In this document: positions 13,860-27,160 of the stretch, piece after piece | Layout: each line of letters starts with the position of its first letter | Position numbering within the stretch: the stretch's first letter is position 1 | From: Neodontobutis hainanensis | Taxonomy: Eukaryota; Chordata; Actinopteri; Gobiiformes; Odontobutidae | NCBI GenBank assembly: GCA_024349245.1 | Contig: JALDNG010000077.1 | Coordinates: 813,001 to 877,000, forward strand | Length of the DNA: 64,000 nt | Direction: 5' to 3' | Translations under genes and position numbers: made by a program | The notes under the pieces: model-generated | Databases searched by the model: none | Told to the model about the DNA's origin: nothing | What the model saw: only the letters and a program-made list of their open reading frames with translations

Positions 13860-15408
13860 ATTAGATAAAGCTGCGGTTAATTGTCCACTTACTTATTTGT
13901 TAAGAACTGGTTGGTACTATGGAGTACTTGTGTAGCAGTTCTATCTGGCAGAGTCAGATTAAAGTGCTATGCCTTTAAAGTTTTCTTATTTTATCTGGTT
14001 TGTTTTTCATTTCTTAAATTGGTATGTCTATGCCCTGTTTTTTATTTTATTAGCTGAAAACTTTTTAGTTATTTCTACAGTCTATCAATCACTTCTTCTC
14101 ATTTGGCTAACCCACAACATAATGTACCATAGTAAAGGGCACAATGTACAGTGTTGGTCCATGGCATGTCTGTTGGTAAATATTGTGTTACGGTACTGTG
14201 CTTAAGAGGATAGCAGCAATAACCATCCAGAGCTCCAAATGACTTAAGTGATGCACTTACACGTCAAAGTGCTACAAACTCTGCCTTTCAGAGCTGTAAT
14301 GGCGGTAGTTTAGCTGTTGTGTTTTCACTGTAGTGTGATTTTAAAAGCCTTGCAAATCTCCAAATATCATTTATTTAAAGTATGGTGGGTTTAGTGCACT
14401 GTCATGGCCTTGGTTCTGATGTTACATAGAGAGAGGCTTATGTAAAAAACAGTTCAACATTGCACTGTGGATATTACCTCAAACATTTAAAAGATGCACC
14501 CAGAAATAAACAGCTTGCATATGTTCTCACATTTTCTTGCATTTTAACCCAATTCTGTCTCTGTGGCAGCTGCAGACATGCCATTATGGGTTTGCTTTTA
14601 ATCTCGTATGATATGTCTTGGCAGGATCCTGCTATTTCTCCTTAACACGCATGCTCTTTCACTTTTTTTTTATGCCAGCGACAAATCGGAACATCCATAA
14701 AATCCACCTGACAACTGACACTTGGCTGGAGATAAACATCTGGTGCCACGCTGCCTGTGTTTGTCTGTTGTTTGTGGCTATTAGGGATGAAATGACAGCT
14801 GCGAGTGGAATATTTTAAGGACGTGCATTGATCTTGATTTTTTTGTATACTCTCCAGTCTTTAGGTGTCTTTACAAAATGCTATTAATGTGTTTACAGTC
14901 CCTATGTGTGTTTTGGTTGTTTCATTTCATCACAGAGAGAACTGTAGCACGATGTCAGACTTTGTAAAAGTGCGTGTTTAGATCAAGGCCTGTGTGTATG
15001 TGTGGGTGTGTCTGAGTTAGCATGAATAAAGCAGAAAGAACACACATTCCAAAGATTATCTTGTGCCAATGGACATGCATTTGGCCTCATGCAGTTTCCC
15101 TTCATCTGGCAGTATCTAGTGAAAAGCTTGTGGCAGCCTTTCTACCGGCTTTTGATCAGTGCACCACTGCAACTTCAGTTAAGTGTACTTTTCACCGAGA
15201 TGCCTCTTTGTGAACTGTACAGAACAAGTGGATTCACAGAGCATCTCTGCTGTCTCTCTGCTTATATGAGAGCTAATAGATCTAATAGCTAGTGCATATT
15301 AGAGTGTAATAAAATTCCTTTTTGCATGTTCCCCAAATTTAAGCACCTTATGTTCTTCGACTTCGAAAGTCAGACTTAGTGTCTTAATGTAAAGGCATTT
15401 TCAGAAAT

Positions 15409-15436
15409 ACTTTTATTCATCCCCAAGGGGAAATTC
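15409..15436 (+). repeat. Short fragment of a 'TTATTGATCCCCAAGGGG' fish repeat
   Basis: ACTTTTATTCATCCCCAAGGGGAAATTC is close to a motif (TTTATTGATCCCCAAGGGGAAATT) very common in teleost interspersed repeats, probably a retroelement end. A second copy is at 19321-19410. Confidence 0.55.
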
Positions 15437-15489
15437 TTTAATTTCTTGTTTTCTATTTTTTTCTTGATTGACAAGCAATGGTGGATAGG

Positions 15490-15512
15490 ATATATATATA
15501 TATATATATATA
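15490..15512. repeat. (AT)n microsatellite
   Basis: About eleven uninterrupted AT units. Confidence 0.9.
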
Positions 15513-15892
15513 ATTCAGGACTAGGGAACTGGGTATTTTTTCAAAGCATCACTAAACTTTGTAGGATTTGTAGCCACTAAATGACTCTGTCTGCAACTAC
15601 CCTGCTGCTGACACACATGGGACTGAGGAGTCTCAATAAGTATTCTCAGTATGTGTTCTCTCACACCTCTTCACTCTGTAACATACTGCACTTTCTGATG
15701 TGTCTATATAAACACAGTTATTCTTCCTATTTTATGTCAGGCAGCCACCAAAATGACTTTGAGGATACCTATTTAAATTATTTGCAGGCTATGTATTTTA
15801 TAGTAAAAAGTGACATAGTGTTTTTTTAACTGCTGTATCAACCCCAAGATGACTGAGGCATTGTTTTTTATCAGTGGTGTCCATACTCTAAT

Positions 15893-15925
15893 AAAAGGTT
15901 AAGAAGAAGGCATCTGGACATAGAA
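15893..15925 (+). repeat. Possible Penelope terminal-repeat fragment
   Basis: AAAAGGTTAAGAAGAAGGC followed by ATCTGGACATAG resembles AAAGGTTAAAGCAAAAGC followed by ATCTGGACACAG in the terminal repeat at about 13460-13490. Similarity ends after about 31 bases, so the assignment is tentative. Confidence 0.35.
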
Positions 15926-17223
15926 GGTAGAATACGTACTGTTGCTCATCAAAGAGATGTCTTCTTCTTCACCTGTCATGTCTTCAAATAGATGGACCAT
16001 CTGGGGCTATCGACCAAGTGTGTAATACGAGAGCAACGAAAGATAAAAGGACCTAACTCACTGAGCATTCCCTCTGCCTCTTGTTCTTATCTTGTAACCT
16101 AATCTTTCCAGTAAAGTTATTTTGACCCTTACAGGCTGCCGTTGACATACTGTTCTTTGTCCAAATGGTTTGCAGTTAACGATAACAAATGGTGAAACAG
16201 CATCTCCATAGAAATCAATATTGTGTTAATGAGGTTTCCTAGATGTAACATTGTTTTTTTTTTCCTCCAAAGTTCAGTGTATGTTCGCAACTACTAAAAC
16301 TACAGGTCAGCAGTATGTTTTTTTTTTTTTTTTTTTTTATTGGACCCCCACCTTGCCTCCCAATTGCTCACAGGATTCACTTTTACAAGGAAATCTTCAC
16401 TAAGCGACTGACTTGGTACCTCAGCTTTTTTTTTTTTTTTTTTTTTTTACTGCCTTCAGGTTTATACAGCATTTCATTCCCATCGCCCAGACAGCAGGAA
16501 GGCTATGGGACTAAACACACCATAATCACACAACTCAAAAGGTGCACATCAACGTTTTCTTCAGCGACGCCATGGATACCCCTAATTCCACTGTGGCATC
16601 GGGCACCAATCTGGATACAGCCCTTCTCCTTGAAGTTATAGCTGCATCCACACACAGTGCCAAGGATAGTCTATCATTATGTCTCATTAAACGCGTGTAA
16701 CCGCTTATTCTTTTACCAACGAGATAAAACATAATTGTAATGACAGTTCGGACTCCCTACTTTGGGATATGATGAGATTATGAGCAGTTTAGCTAAAAAT
16801 AATACTTATATTTACTTCTACCCTTTGAATTTTACCTTTAAATAGAGATTATAATTAGGTAGCAGTACTTACACACACTATATTTATCCCTATTTTTGCC
16901 CCCTGTCTGGAGAGCAGCCGTCTCTTATTTTTAATACTCCAGGAAAGCATCTCTATTCTCCGTGTCCCTTACCTAATTTCAATAGTATATTTACATTCCT
17001 CGACTTGGCCACCAGAATATATTTCGCCCACACTGAACATAGACATACACCATTTCTGCCAATATTCAGTTTCTTAGAAGTGTGTTTAATCCACAAGCAT
17101 TTCTTTTTCATGATGAATTATCTTAGGAATTTATGGGGATTCGGTGACGGCTGTGCCATCGGAACATATCCATCATCTTTTAAATTGATTCTGGTGACAG
17201 CATATTCTAGCATTTTAATAATG

Positions 17224-17772
17224 TTTTGGCTACCTTTGTAGTGTCAGGTTTGTAGAATGTGTGAATTTGAAGAAAGTATGTAACTATACTAAACAACGAT
17301 TTAAACCCTTGTTTTTGTCTCCAATTTTCAAGAGCTGAACTCCAATATCTAAGATTTTCTACACATTTTAGAGTGGCCTTTTATTGTGGCCAGCCTAAGG
17401 CACACCTGTGCAATAATCATGTTCTCTAATCAGCATCTCGATAAACCACACCTGTGAGGTGGATGGATTATCTCGGCAAAGAAGTGCTCTCTAACACAGA
17501 TTTGGACAGATTTGAACAATATTTGAGAGATATAGGCCTTTTGTGTACACAGAAAAAGTCAGTTGAGTTTAGCTCATAAAAAATGGAGACAAAAACAAGG
17601 GTTTAAATCCACATTCTACAAACCTGATGCTGCAGAGGTAGCCAAAAATAAAAACACAGCAGGCAGACTGTATTCAAACACAAATCTGAAAGTTGTCAAC
17701 AGAAATATCATCGTTCAGCTCATGAAAAATGGGGACAAAAACAAAAAAAAAAAAAAGTTTTGTTCACTATAT
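17224..17772. mobile_element. Rearranged MITE with an inverted copy of its own left end and flank
   Basis: The ends TATACTAAACAAC (17285) and GTTTTGTTCACTATA (to about 17771) are roughly inverted, and the interior (GAGTGGCCTTTTATTGTGGC, CACACCTGTGAGGTGGATGG) matches a MITE family I remember as widespread in fish. A segment of the element, 17565-17647, is the reverse complement of 17224-17342: GATTTAAACCCTTGTTTTTG pairs with 17590-17609, and the flank GGCTACCTTTGTAGTGTCAG pairs with CTGATGCTGCAGAGGTAGCC. Bases 17262-17298 are skipped in the inverted copy. The transposon superfamily is uncertain (hAT-like is a guess). No coding capacity. Confidence 0.65.
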
Positions 17773-19320
17773 TTCTTTTCCCTGGAATAAATATAAAACG
17801 TGTCAATTCAAGTACGTTTAAACACATTGCTTTCCTTCTGTTTACCCGTGTGTTGTCACACAGTTTGATCCTCCTTTAGGCATTGAAGGCAGAAATTCTC
17901 CATGTGAAAGTCGAGGCAGGTGAGCGGCTCACTAACTGATTTGGCGGGGATTTAAATGCAGTTCACGGCAGAGCGTCTGTCTTTACGCGCACATATTCTC
18001 CTTGCCTCACTGTTAACTCCATCACAGGTGTTGCACGGTGCATCTTTAATCAGGACATGTCTGTTTTTGACACCCTCATGTCACAGGAAGACGTCTCCAC
18101 ACTGCTACAGACGAATAGTCATCAGCTGGTGACATGTCGAAAGCTGTTTAAACCCCATTTATTTTGACTGTATCTGACTGTATGTCTTTTTAGTGAGTGT
18201 TTGTATTAGCGGCATTCACAAGCTTAGTGTGATTAGAGACTTACAATTACACTGTATATATACTGTATACATCTGTCCTTTCATTGATTGCCAAGGATAA
18301 GCCTATTACTGCTAACAAGTGTGGAGTCAAGCTGCCAGAAAGAGAAATAGTCATTTCCCCCTCCTCTTGTCCTCATCTCTCCGTAAACCTTGACATTTTC
18401 CGGCACAGAAATGTGAAGTATTTCTTAAGTCCTTTCACGCCTCAGTAGACAAATTGGATCAACCTATCGGTTAACCTTCACAAGAAGAAGAGATAATACT
18501 TGAGCACATTTCTTAAAAATAAAACATTCACATGGCCGTCTTTTTTGTGTTTGACAACCTTGTGTCACCGTGCGTTAGTCTCTTGAGCTGACTAAAAGCA
18601 CCTGCGAGTTACAGTGAAAAAGTTCCAAAAAAAAACATAAAAAAACAAGCACAAACAAAATCATAATGTAGAAACACAGCATTTTATTGTCACTCTACAT
18701 GACATGACCCCAATCAAATCCAAATAAATGTGTGCGTTGCATGTTTTAGCACTCATCCCCAAATGTAAGATCAGCAGCCACACATTAACACCAGAACTGG
18801 GTTGCTCTGATTTTTTATTTTTTTTAATGTGAGGGCAGATAATTTTCTGTCAGCTGACAAGTGTACAAAATGCAACCCTGTCAAATACCCTCCAAACTAG
18901 GACAAACAACACGCAGACAAAAACCTGGGCCATTCAGTGACGGCAGTCAGTGTGAATGACATGATTTTCACAGCACAATGCATGAATAGCTCTGAATTTA
19001 CTCTGACAATTATGTTGTTTGCTGTGTTGAGCTGAAAAAAAAATATATAAAGTGTGTAAAGGTTTAACAACAATAAAATAGGGTAATAATAATTTGTAAA
19101 GCTAAAGAAAAATAGCCTTGAGTTACTTTTGTGGTCATTTTAATTTAAAATGTCGAATACACTACCCACAATGCCCTCCAGAAATACATTAAATTAAGAT
19201 CTTGAAACTTAATGAAGCCATCATGACTTCATCAGTTGCAGAAAACTCCCCCCTTACTCTTCTGTTATCCTCCTAAAACCCCCTGCCTTATTTTATTTAA
19301 TTAAAATGTAGATTTAGTCT
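17773..19320. other. Upstream intron, nothing recognised
   Basis: Non-coding AT-rich DNA without a recognisable repeat family or exon. Confidence 0.5.
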
Positions 19321-19410
19321 AAGATAGACTTCATTGATCCACAAAGGAGATTGCTTTGTCACAGTAGCTTAGTTGCACACAAAAAAAAAAAAAATAAGTA
19401 AGAATAAATA
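19321..19410 (+). repeat. Dispersed fish repeat (TTATTGATCC type) with A-rich tail
   Basis: AAGATAGACTTCATTGATCC, ACAAAGGAGATTG, GTCACAGTAGC and a 14-base A run match the common teleost 'agatagactttattgatcc' repeat. It is a short retroelement-end fragment related to the piece at 15409-15436. Confidence 0.6.
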
Positions 19411-21267
19411 TATTCACAAAAAATGCTGATTTACTTATGCACATTTTTTTATATAAATCACCTTATTCACCTGATCATGTAAAACCAAACCAATTCACCA
19501 CATTCATCAAGCTTTCATCAAAACACAAATGGGATCTTACCTTAAACCACCAGCTCTGAGTACAGAGTTAGACTAATGCAATTCTGCAATTATCTTCTCT
19601 TAATGAAGCTTTGTTTTTTCTTAGTAGTAACTTTCCCAGTAAAAAGTTCTGTATGAATGTGGACAAGCTGGGCAGACAAACTTGTAGCAGTATGAGAAAG
19701 GGAACACTTTTTAGCATCTGCACTTCTTTAGAGGGGAACACTCAGTTCACAACTCCCACCTCTACCTACATTTAGACTTGATTCTTTCTTTGGGCTTGGT
19801 CCTATGTGGCCGCTTGCTGGGAGAGGTAATAAAGACCACAGAGACTTCCGTTAACTGGCCAGCTGTCCTAAAAACAGTCGTATAGCCTGAAAATGTCTAT
19901 TCTTCCCTTCCTCGTGACAAGGCAAGTTCCACTCCGTCTCCTGAATGCTTGAAATGGGACATCACAGCTTGCTCTTAATGGATGCCGGGAGTAGTTGTTC
20001 AGGCCATCAGCTGGTGCCTTCTACTGTAACACTGGAGCAGGCCTGGGCACATCCGTTGAACGCTTTTCCGTCAGAGGATTGGCTGGCGGGCTTGATCCTT
20101 TTGATGCCCCGAGGAGTATGTCTCTATGACCAATTTGAGAGGCAGAGTCAGAGTCTTCCCACACTCCTTGGCTTTGAGAGTCAGATCAGTAGCCATTTGT
20201 AGATGTGGGCAGATTAAATGTACTTGTTAAAAGGCCGGACGGAGAGGCAGGTCATTGGCAACGCTCACAGTTATTGATTTTGTGGATATGCAGTGTTTTT
20301 GTTGAGGTTCATTGTCAGCTTCATTTGTGGTTTGAATTACTGACACACTTTTCTTGATAAGCAAAATTACTTTGTCTAACTTGAAACACTGGCTGTACTG
20401 AAGTAACCTCTATTTTTAGTCCTGTTCCTGGTCATAAGAACTTCAAATTAGTAGTTTTCCATGACTCTATCCTCTCTAGAAGGAGGGAATGGGGTCACTG
20501 AGGGAGATCTGTGTTGTCTCAATTTGAAGAGGAGGCGTTTCCTCACTGGGCCCCGCTCCAGGCCCAGCTGTGTACCTCCTGTGTTGGCCGACCCTCTCGG
20601 TGCATTCTGAAAACATTACTAGCCAGCGTTAGGTCAGCGTGTCACTCGGCAGGATTTATGCTGCCTCTCTTAAATATACAGCTTTTATTTAGAGATCTTT
20701 GAGAAGTAGAACCAGATGGTGTGCAGATAACTTGAGAAAAAGCTCCTGTCCGTTTGAATTTAAATTACATAAATTACCTGTGCATTCTGATTCATGTGAC
20801 AGCGCATGGCCTCACACTTCCACTTAACATCGTCATTATTACCAGCCTATTGCCTGGACTTCACTGTTATCATTAGGCATGATGGTGATTGCCCAGATGA
20901 GAGCACCATATCTTCCCCCCTTAACTGCCGCTCCATTTGAAGAGTTTACCTTGCACTGTTGGGGAGTACTTCCAGATTCATGCCATGTGAAGGTTAAACC
21001 TGCCAATTTTATGTGGGGGTGTTTGAGTTTCCATGGGGGATTTAGTCTTCAAGCAAGCATTAATTTAAAACTTCTGTGCGGCACGGCCTGTGTGTCAACT
21101 GCATTGCTTCATTTGGGACTGATGTTGGCGTAAAACAAACCCACATTTACTTTATGATGTGCAATATGAGAAATAATTCACTTATCTCCATGCAAATTAA
21201 TACTTGTGTTTGAAATGAAAGAAACGTGAAGTTCTGGTAAACATTTGGGATATTATTAGTGAAGAAA

Positions 21268-21342
<75 letters not shown>

Positions 21343-24300
21343 AAATCACTATTAGGCTTATATCCTTTCAGGATTTTTCATGTCCCTGCAGGGCGCTATA
21401 GCGGTTCACATGCTCTAAAAAGCACTTTGCCACCAGATATTGGCAAAATTGGCCCAAATACAGTATTTAATTTTTTTTTTTTTTTTTTTTTTCAGTTTTA
21501 TTTGGATACCTGATTTAGGGCAGGTCTATTGTGAAACTCCTGACAGATATATCCATGTCTAATTTTGTGTTAAATGTTACGAGGTCAAGCATTTATGGCT
21601 CTTACATTTTTTTTTTTTGTAAATCACATCCAGATAATTTAAAATGTGAATATGTCACAGAACACAGTGAACATGTGTTAAAGATTCACAATAATAGGCA
21701 GGATTATATAGACAGAGTAAGTGCCCATAAAGAAATTTGACTTTTGAGAAAGTGACCTCAGTTTAGCCTTAGTCAATGGGAGAAATTGGTCACAGCTGTT
21801 TTTTACTCATCTAATGCTACATTCAGAGCGTGGCTTGTGCACTCTGTTTCGGAGGGATCAATATTACAGATATGACAGGGGGCCAGGGACTTGTTATCAG
21901 CTCATAAAACTTTTACATTTTTATCCGACCTTCACAGCAGACTTTTTTGGTAATGTGGTTTGCATATCCACTCATTCTTTGTTGCTTTTCAGTAGCTTTG
22001 GCCTTGCATGAATATATAGAATCATATTTGAAGGTTGTAAGACAATGTTTATTCTGTGAGACGAGACAGAGGTGGCCCGTATTAACACTTGTGTAGAATT
22101 GGTATTTCTGTGAGAAACGGCACGGCTGAGGCCAGCGACTCTTTGACAGAATCCATCTCCTTTAGACAGACTGGCGGCTCTCCAGTGGCTCAATCCTCAG
22201 TATGAGTCCCCGAGATGGAGGACAGGGCACATGTTTGCAGGCAGATTGCACATTTGAGGGAATAAATTGCCTGGTAGAGGAGCACACTCCACATTGTCCG
22301 CTCCACTCTGTGTTCCTTTGACTTTAAATATGTTTGTCCAAGACCTGTCATCTGCAGTTTCTTTTATTTCTTTTCAAGGCTTGCTCCTTTTACGGCGTCT
22401 GGTGTTGGGTGGGGCTCAGCCTGGCGGATGGTCTGCGTCCGGAAGTGAACATGTGGTAGTGTTTAGCTTTGTAATGCCCCGAGTTTTACGGACGTCTTGA
22501 GGGATATATTGCATGGAAGGGAACCAGGAGAGTGAGCGCGGGCCAGTAAACAGACTCGGTGTCCAAGTGTTGGAGAACTCTTGTTATCACAGAGCCTCTC
22601 TGGGGTATACCTCAGTCCAAGGCCCACAGAGAAGGCTTAACGTAGATGCCAAGTCAACTGTAATAAGCCAAAGCTGTTTCTTCTCAAACACTGATGCCAC
22701 TTTTTCAACGACGAAGCCTCTATCAGTTTGGTGACTCCTTTTGGCACAGAGTGAACCTGACTCCCCCTCAGTTAAAGGAATGTGTAGCAGTTAAACTCAC
22801 CAGAGACCTCTCCCTTCATGTACTAATGTTGGCTTTAGTCAATCTTTCATGTTTTTGTTTGAACGTGACTTTTAAAACATAGCTTTTTGACATGCTTCCC
22901 AAAGCTGTATTTACATATATTTAAACAAATCAGTGTGCAATACTAACTATTTATAATTCCCTGGGACATTTCTCACTTGCTTAGCCAACCTAATGTCTAA
23001 TGCGTCTCATTTATTTTACCGTAGAAGACAAGCTGCTTTGTGATAATTCTAGATTAAAAATGATATAGCCTATGCTTTGTTTTCCTCTAGAGTTTAGTTC
23101 ACTCTGGTATTTTAAGATAATTAATAAACCAAACAAAATTACGCACACACCTGGGTTCACTGCCTGGCTGTCTTCTCTGATTCGTTGCACCACAGAAAGC
23201 AGTACAGTATCCTTGGCGACCAGATCATTTCAGTCATATGATATAAGTTTAGGTTGTGTATTTTCTGATGTTTAGATGGCAATCATTTTTATTCTACACT
23301 GCAATTATGAAATAAAACTTGTAGATGTAGCTCACTTTCAGAGTAACTTCCTTTATCTGGCTTTCTGACACAATTGTGGAAAAAAAGCTTTACGGATTTC
23401 ACTTGTGCAGAATGCCAACATTGTACACATTACAAAAGACTGCTCACTGTTATGATTAGATGAGAGATTAACAAATATGAACTGTAGCATGAGGGATGGC
23501 AGTGTTTTCACAGTCTTACATTTTTAGCCACTGGACAACCACCGCATCACGTTTACATACTGGCATGGGCTTCAATCAGCTGTTAGAAAAGTTTGCTGTT
23601 GGGGCAGGTTAAGCTTGTTTGGCACAAAGACATTTCTAAACACTCCACTCGTACTCGAACAAGAACTGAGCTTCTATCAGCAGCCAATAACTTTTTGCCT
23701 AAAAGTTTTGAAACATTCCTGAAACTTGCTTATTTATGTGGCCAGCCATCTGGTTGAAATATGCCACCTATAGTCGTCCTCTGCGCACACCTGGGACTCT
23801 TAACTAGTGTGGCAGCTCGAAAGTGTGCAAGCCCTCCAGGGCCTATCAGTCCACATGCAGCGCTCAGAGGAAACATGTGACATGTGGCATAATTGAGTCA
23901 GCTCACAGCCCGGCAGAAGAGCTGTGAGCTGTATGGGCTGCTATCTGAAAGCAGTGTGCGGGTTTCACATTATTAAAGACGCTGTTTTCTTGTTTAATTT
24001 GAGACAGCGCAGGTCCCTGGGGGCAAGGCCACAGACAGCTGAGGCACTGACGAATGGGCCCACAGCTCCTGCCGAGTGTGAGTGTAAGGGACCTAGATGA
24101 GAGATTCAAGTGGCTGCAGAGGAAATAAAAATTAAGCTTTAAAAGAACAATTTAATGCCAAATGCAGCCAAATTTCCATTTTGCTGTTTAATTTGGCCTC
24201 TGTCTGTGGGCCAGCCTCAGTGGGAGATCATTGTTTCACTGTGTTTTATTTTCACTAGCTCTCCAGTTTCTTTGTACGAGGGTTCTTAAACCAGAAACCC

Positions 24301-25427
24301 AAGATAAGCCCTTGTTTTTACCTCTTTACTGGCTCCATTGGAGGATTTGAACAGGATTGTTTTTCCATGAACAATATGTTAATAAGGGAGCTATTTTTAC
24401 TTTTCCATGGATGGGTGTGGACTGAGTTATTTTGTTATGAGAAAGTGATGATGTTAAAATGTGATTGTCTAAACTTTACGTTACAGAGCATGTAAAATAT
24501 TCCTTTAAGCACTGTCACAGCATCTAGATTACACACCAAACAAACTCAAAATAATGCTGTTTATCAAATAAATAAATAATTGGGTCACTGATTTTGATAC
24601 CAGATTTGACTGAAGTAACTCTCAAAGCTCGTCTTGTTTGTAGAAGCTGGATGTGTGACGGGGGCCTTTTCCGCAACAAGGCGTCAGTACAAAAAACACT
24701 GGCTTCTGGCAACACTATTTACTGGAGGCACTTTACATGAGCGCACACTGATATTAGCTGGGCTCAGATTACATCGTGCTTATTTGAAAACACAAGTACT
24801 CTGAAGCACAGTGATTATTAATATTACTGTACATGATGTAGCTTTTACCGTGAAGCTGGCACAAACCCCTTGATTCTGTTGCCAAGATCTGATCCTGGCC
24901 TATTTTAAAATTATTACAGGCTGGGTGCTTAAAAGAATTAACTTCCACGTCTATTCAAAGTAAAGTTGTGTAACAATATCCCTGCTGGTGCCTTTTACAT
25001 TAAGAGATACAACACTTTAAACTCCTTTGACAAAAGATTATGCTGTACATGCCAGTGGTAAAGCTCCACTTTGAGTCGGGTTTAATGCAGTAAACTATTG
25101 CATTCACAGTGTCATGTGTTGACAGCTAGGCAGGAGTCCTCAGCACTGTTTTCTTCCAGGCTGCCCAGGAGATGTTGCCTCTTTGATTCTTTCTTCAAAC
25201 ATGCACGCCAGCACTAGGGGGACAGATTGTTTGTTCTAGATTTCCTGGGAGACCCCCACCTGGGCTTTAACAGACTTGTGGTGATGATTAGCTGCAAAGT
25301 GTGTTGCCTTTTTCCACAAAATAAAAGGAAGAAGGAGAAGAAATCTGCTTTTTCTACTCATATCTAACTGCGTCCTGTAATATATTACTGTTAATTATTT
25401 ATCTTATTTATCATCATGTATTACTGT
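19411..25427. other. Upstream intron, only simple repeats
   Basis: Non-coding. It holds the long (AT)n at 21270-21339 and a T run at about 21472-21492. Open frames up to about 85 codons (for example at 19945 and 21259) lack domain character; the one at 21259 is simply the AT repeat translated. Confidence 0.5.
21270..21339. repeat. (AT)n microsatellite, about 35 units
   Basis: Uninterrupted AT dinucleotides for about 70 bases. It is likely length-polymorphic and may be imprecisely assembled. Confidence 0.95.
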
Positions 25428-25690
25428 AGACTCACAGCAACACGGTCATGGGTTTGATCCCCCGGTCATCCAACAGCAGCTTTTCTGTGTGGAGTCTGAA
25501 TGTTTTTTTTTTTTCCCACTGAGACATACATATAAAATAATTTAAATATATAGATTAAATTGAATTTAAATGTGAGAGTAAAATGTGTGTTACACCTGCA
25601 ATTCACCGGCAGTTGTCCAGCGTGTACCCCACCACAAGCTTGAAAAAGTTCCAGCACCCGCTCTAGGCCTCTAACGGATTATAAGGAGTA
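25428..25690 (+). repeat. Degenerate tRNA-derived SINE-like fish repeat
   Basis: The head CTCACAGCAACACGGTCATGGGTTTGATCCCCC contains a B-box-like GGTTTGATCCC. TTTCTGTGTGGAGTCTGAATG follows, and the 3' end has GTCCAGCGTGTACCCCACC, TTCCAGCACCCGCTC and a GGATTATAAG-like end. This order matches a very common teleost repeat, here diverged and with an internal AT-rich insertion. The 3' part is related to the fragment at 1250-1352. No RNA product is expected. Confidence 0.65.
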
Positions 25691-26964
25691 GAAAATATAT
25701 AAATATCAGTGACTAGGTAAGAGAAGATATACTGTACTGAGCATGCAATGATAGTACGACACAATGTGAAGTATAAAAAAAAAAGGTTAGCAAAAACACA
25801 AGGTAATAGACCTAATAGTATCAATCCAAAGTAAGTGTAAAAGCCTAATGTAGGACAATATGAAGAAAAAGTACCAAAGTAACTCAATGTGCTTTAAAGG
25901 AATGACACAAAAGTTGTAGCAAAGAACAAACCATAAGAAAAAATAAATAAATAAACAATAGTAAAAACGAAATAAACATATACACAACATGAACCAATGT
26001 ATTAAAGTTTTTATTAACAAGTGTGTTTTGAGCCGACTTCTAAAAGAGGTTATTTTGGTGCATTTTTTATACCGTCTGGAAGTGAGTCATTTTTTTAGAG
26101 GATAATGAGCAAATGCCTCTTCACCAGCTTAGGAGGAGTATAAAACCGGTTTGGATCAGTTTAATGAAAGATTGACCATAACAGTGTAGAGTGGTGATGT
26201 GGTGGTGTTCATAGTTTGAATAAACAAGGCAGTGTATTATACAATTGCACATTACACTGTAAGATAAAAACTGTGTTAAAGTATGACATTAAGTTTCAGT
26301 TGAGTACAGAAAAGCTTAACCTAGGTGAAGATGAACACATGCTGACGCGTGGCGCTCCCCCACTGCGCTGACTCAATATTGCTTCCATTATAAAAACATA
26401 GGTCTGTTCATTTTTGTACCAATTTGTCTATTGTGTTCAGTCAAATAACAGAGACTTCAGTGCCATTTTATGGGATCCGTAGGAGGTAACACAATTATCC
26501 CCCCAGCTCTTCTTGGCTTAGCACCATCTACCCACTGTCAGAGTGACAGATATTTTGGCAAAGACAAACAAATGAAGAAGATAAATTCATCTGTGATTTT
26601 TGTCTGCACATTAAGCGCTGCCAGATTCATGTGGAATGCGGCTGTAATCGCGTGTGTAGCTGCCATGTGAAAATAAAATTGGACACAAAGAACCTAGGCC
26701 TGTTCAGCCATGTTTTCAGGGAATTGTTGTGACTGACCTTGTTCAACACATGGCTGTCCTGAAAAAGAAAACAGCAGAATTTGAAAACTCACCATCTTCT
26801 CACAGCTATCAGTCCAAAATACAAAACTGTAACCAAATGCAAACCATGAAAGAACTTCGATCTTTCTTTGATCCACAATATAAACATTTTAATTACTTTT
26901 TAATTTACACTTTTTTTACGTTATTCTTTATTTTTACATCCTTCACACTTTAATATGTTTACAT
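25691..26964. other. Upstream intron, nothing recognised
   Basis: AT-rich non-coding sequence. No exon carrying the preceding FH2 residues was found here. Confidence 0.5.
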
Positions 26965-27051
26965 TTTTGTTTTCTCAAATATTGAATTGATGAATTGATT
27001 GATAACTCGAAAAGTCCTTTGGGAGAAAAGTGCTACATATAAATATTTGTG

Positions 27052-27054
<3 letters not shown>
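26965..27054 (+). repeat. Possible LINE 3' tail
   Basis: AAAGTCCTTTGGGAGAAAAG followed by TGCTACATATAAATATTTG resembles the 'gcgctttgag...gtgctatataaat' end of fish LINEs. It is short and lacks coding sequence; the adjoining AT tract could be its expanded tail. Confidence 0.35.

Positions 27055-27126
<72 letters not shown>
27055..27126. repeat. (AT)36 microsatellite next to a splice acceptor
   Basis: Seventy-two bases of pure AT ending 34 bases before the first base of the exon at 27161. It therefore occupies or borders the zone where the branch point of that intron should be. Confidence 0.95.
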
Positions 27127-27129
<3 letters not shown>

Positions 27130-27160
27130 TAAAGTGTTCTATTTGTTTATTATTTTCCAG

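Larger units (their letters stand above)
13860..17223. other. Upstream intron with minor repeats only
   Basis: AT-rich non-coding DNA. It contains the small repeat fragments listed separately at 15409, 15490 and 15893 and two T-rich tracts (16318-16338 and 16427-16448). No exon was found. Confidence 0.5.

Noticed and set aside
21259..21513. 84-codon frame containing a long isoleucine-tyrosine repeat
   Set aside because: It is simply the (AT)n microsatellite translated.
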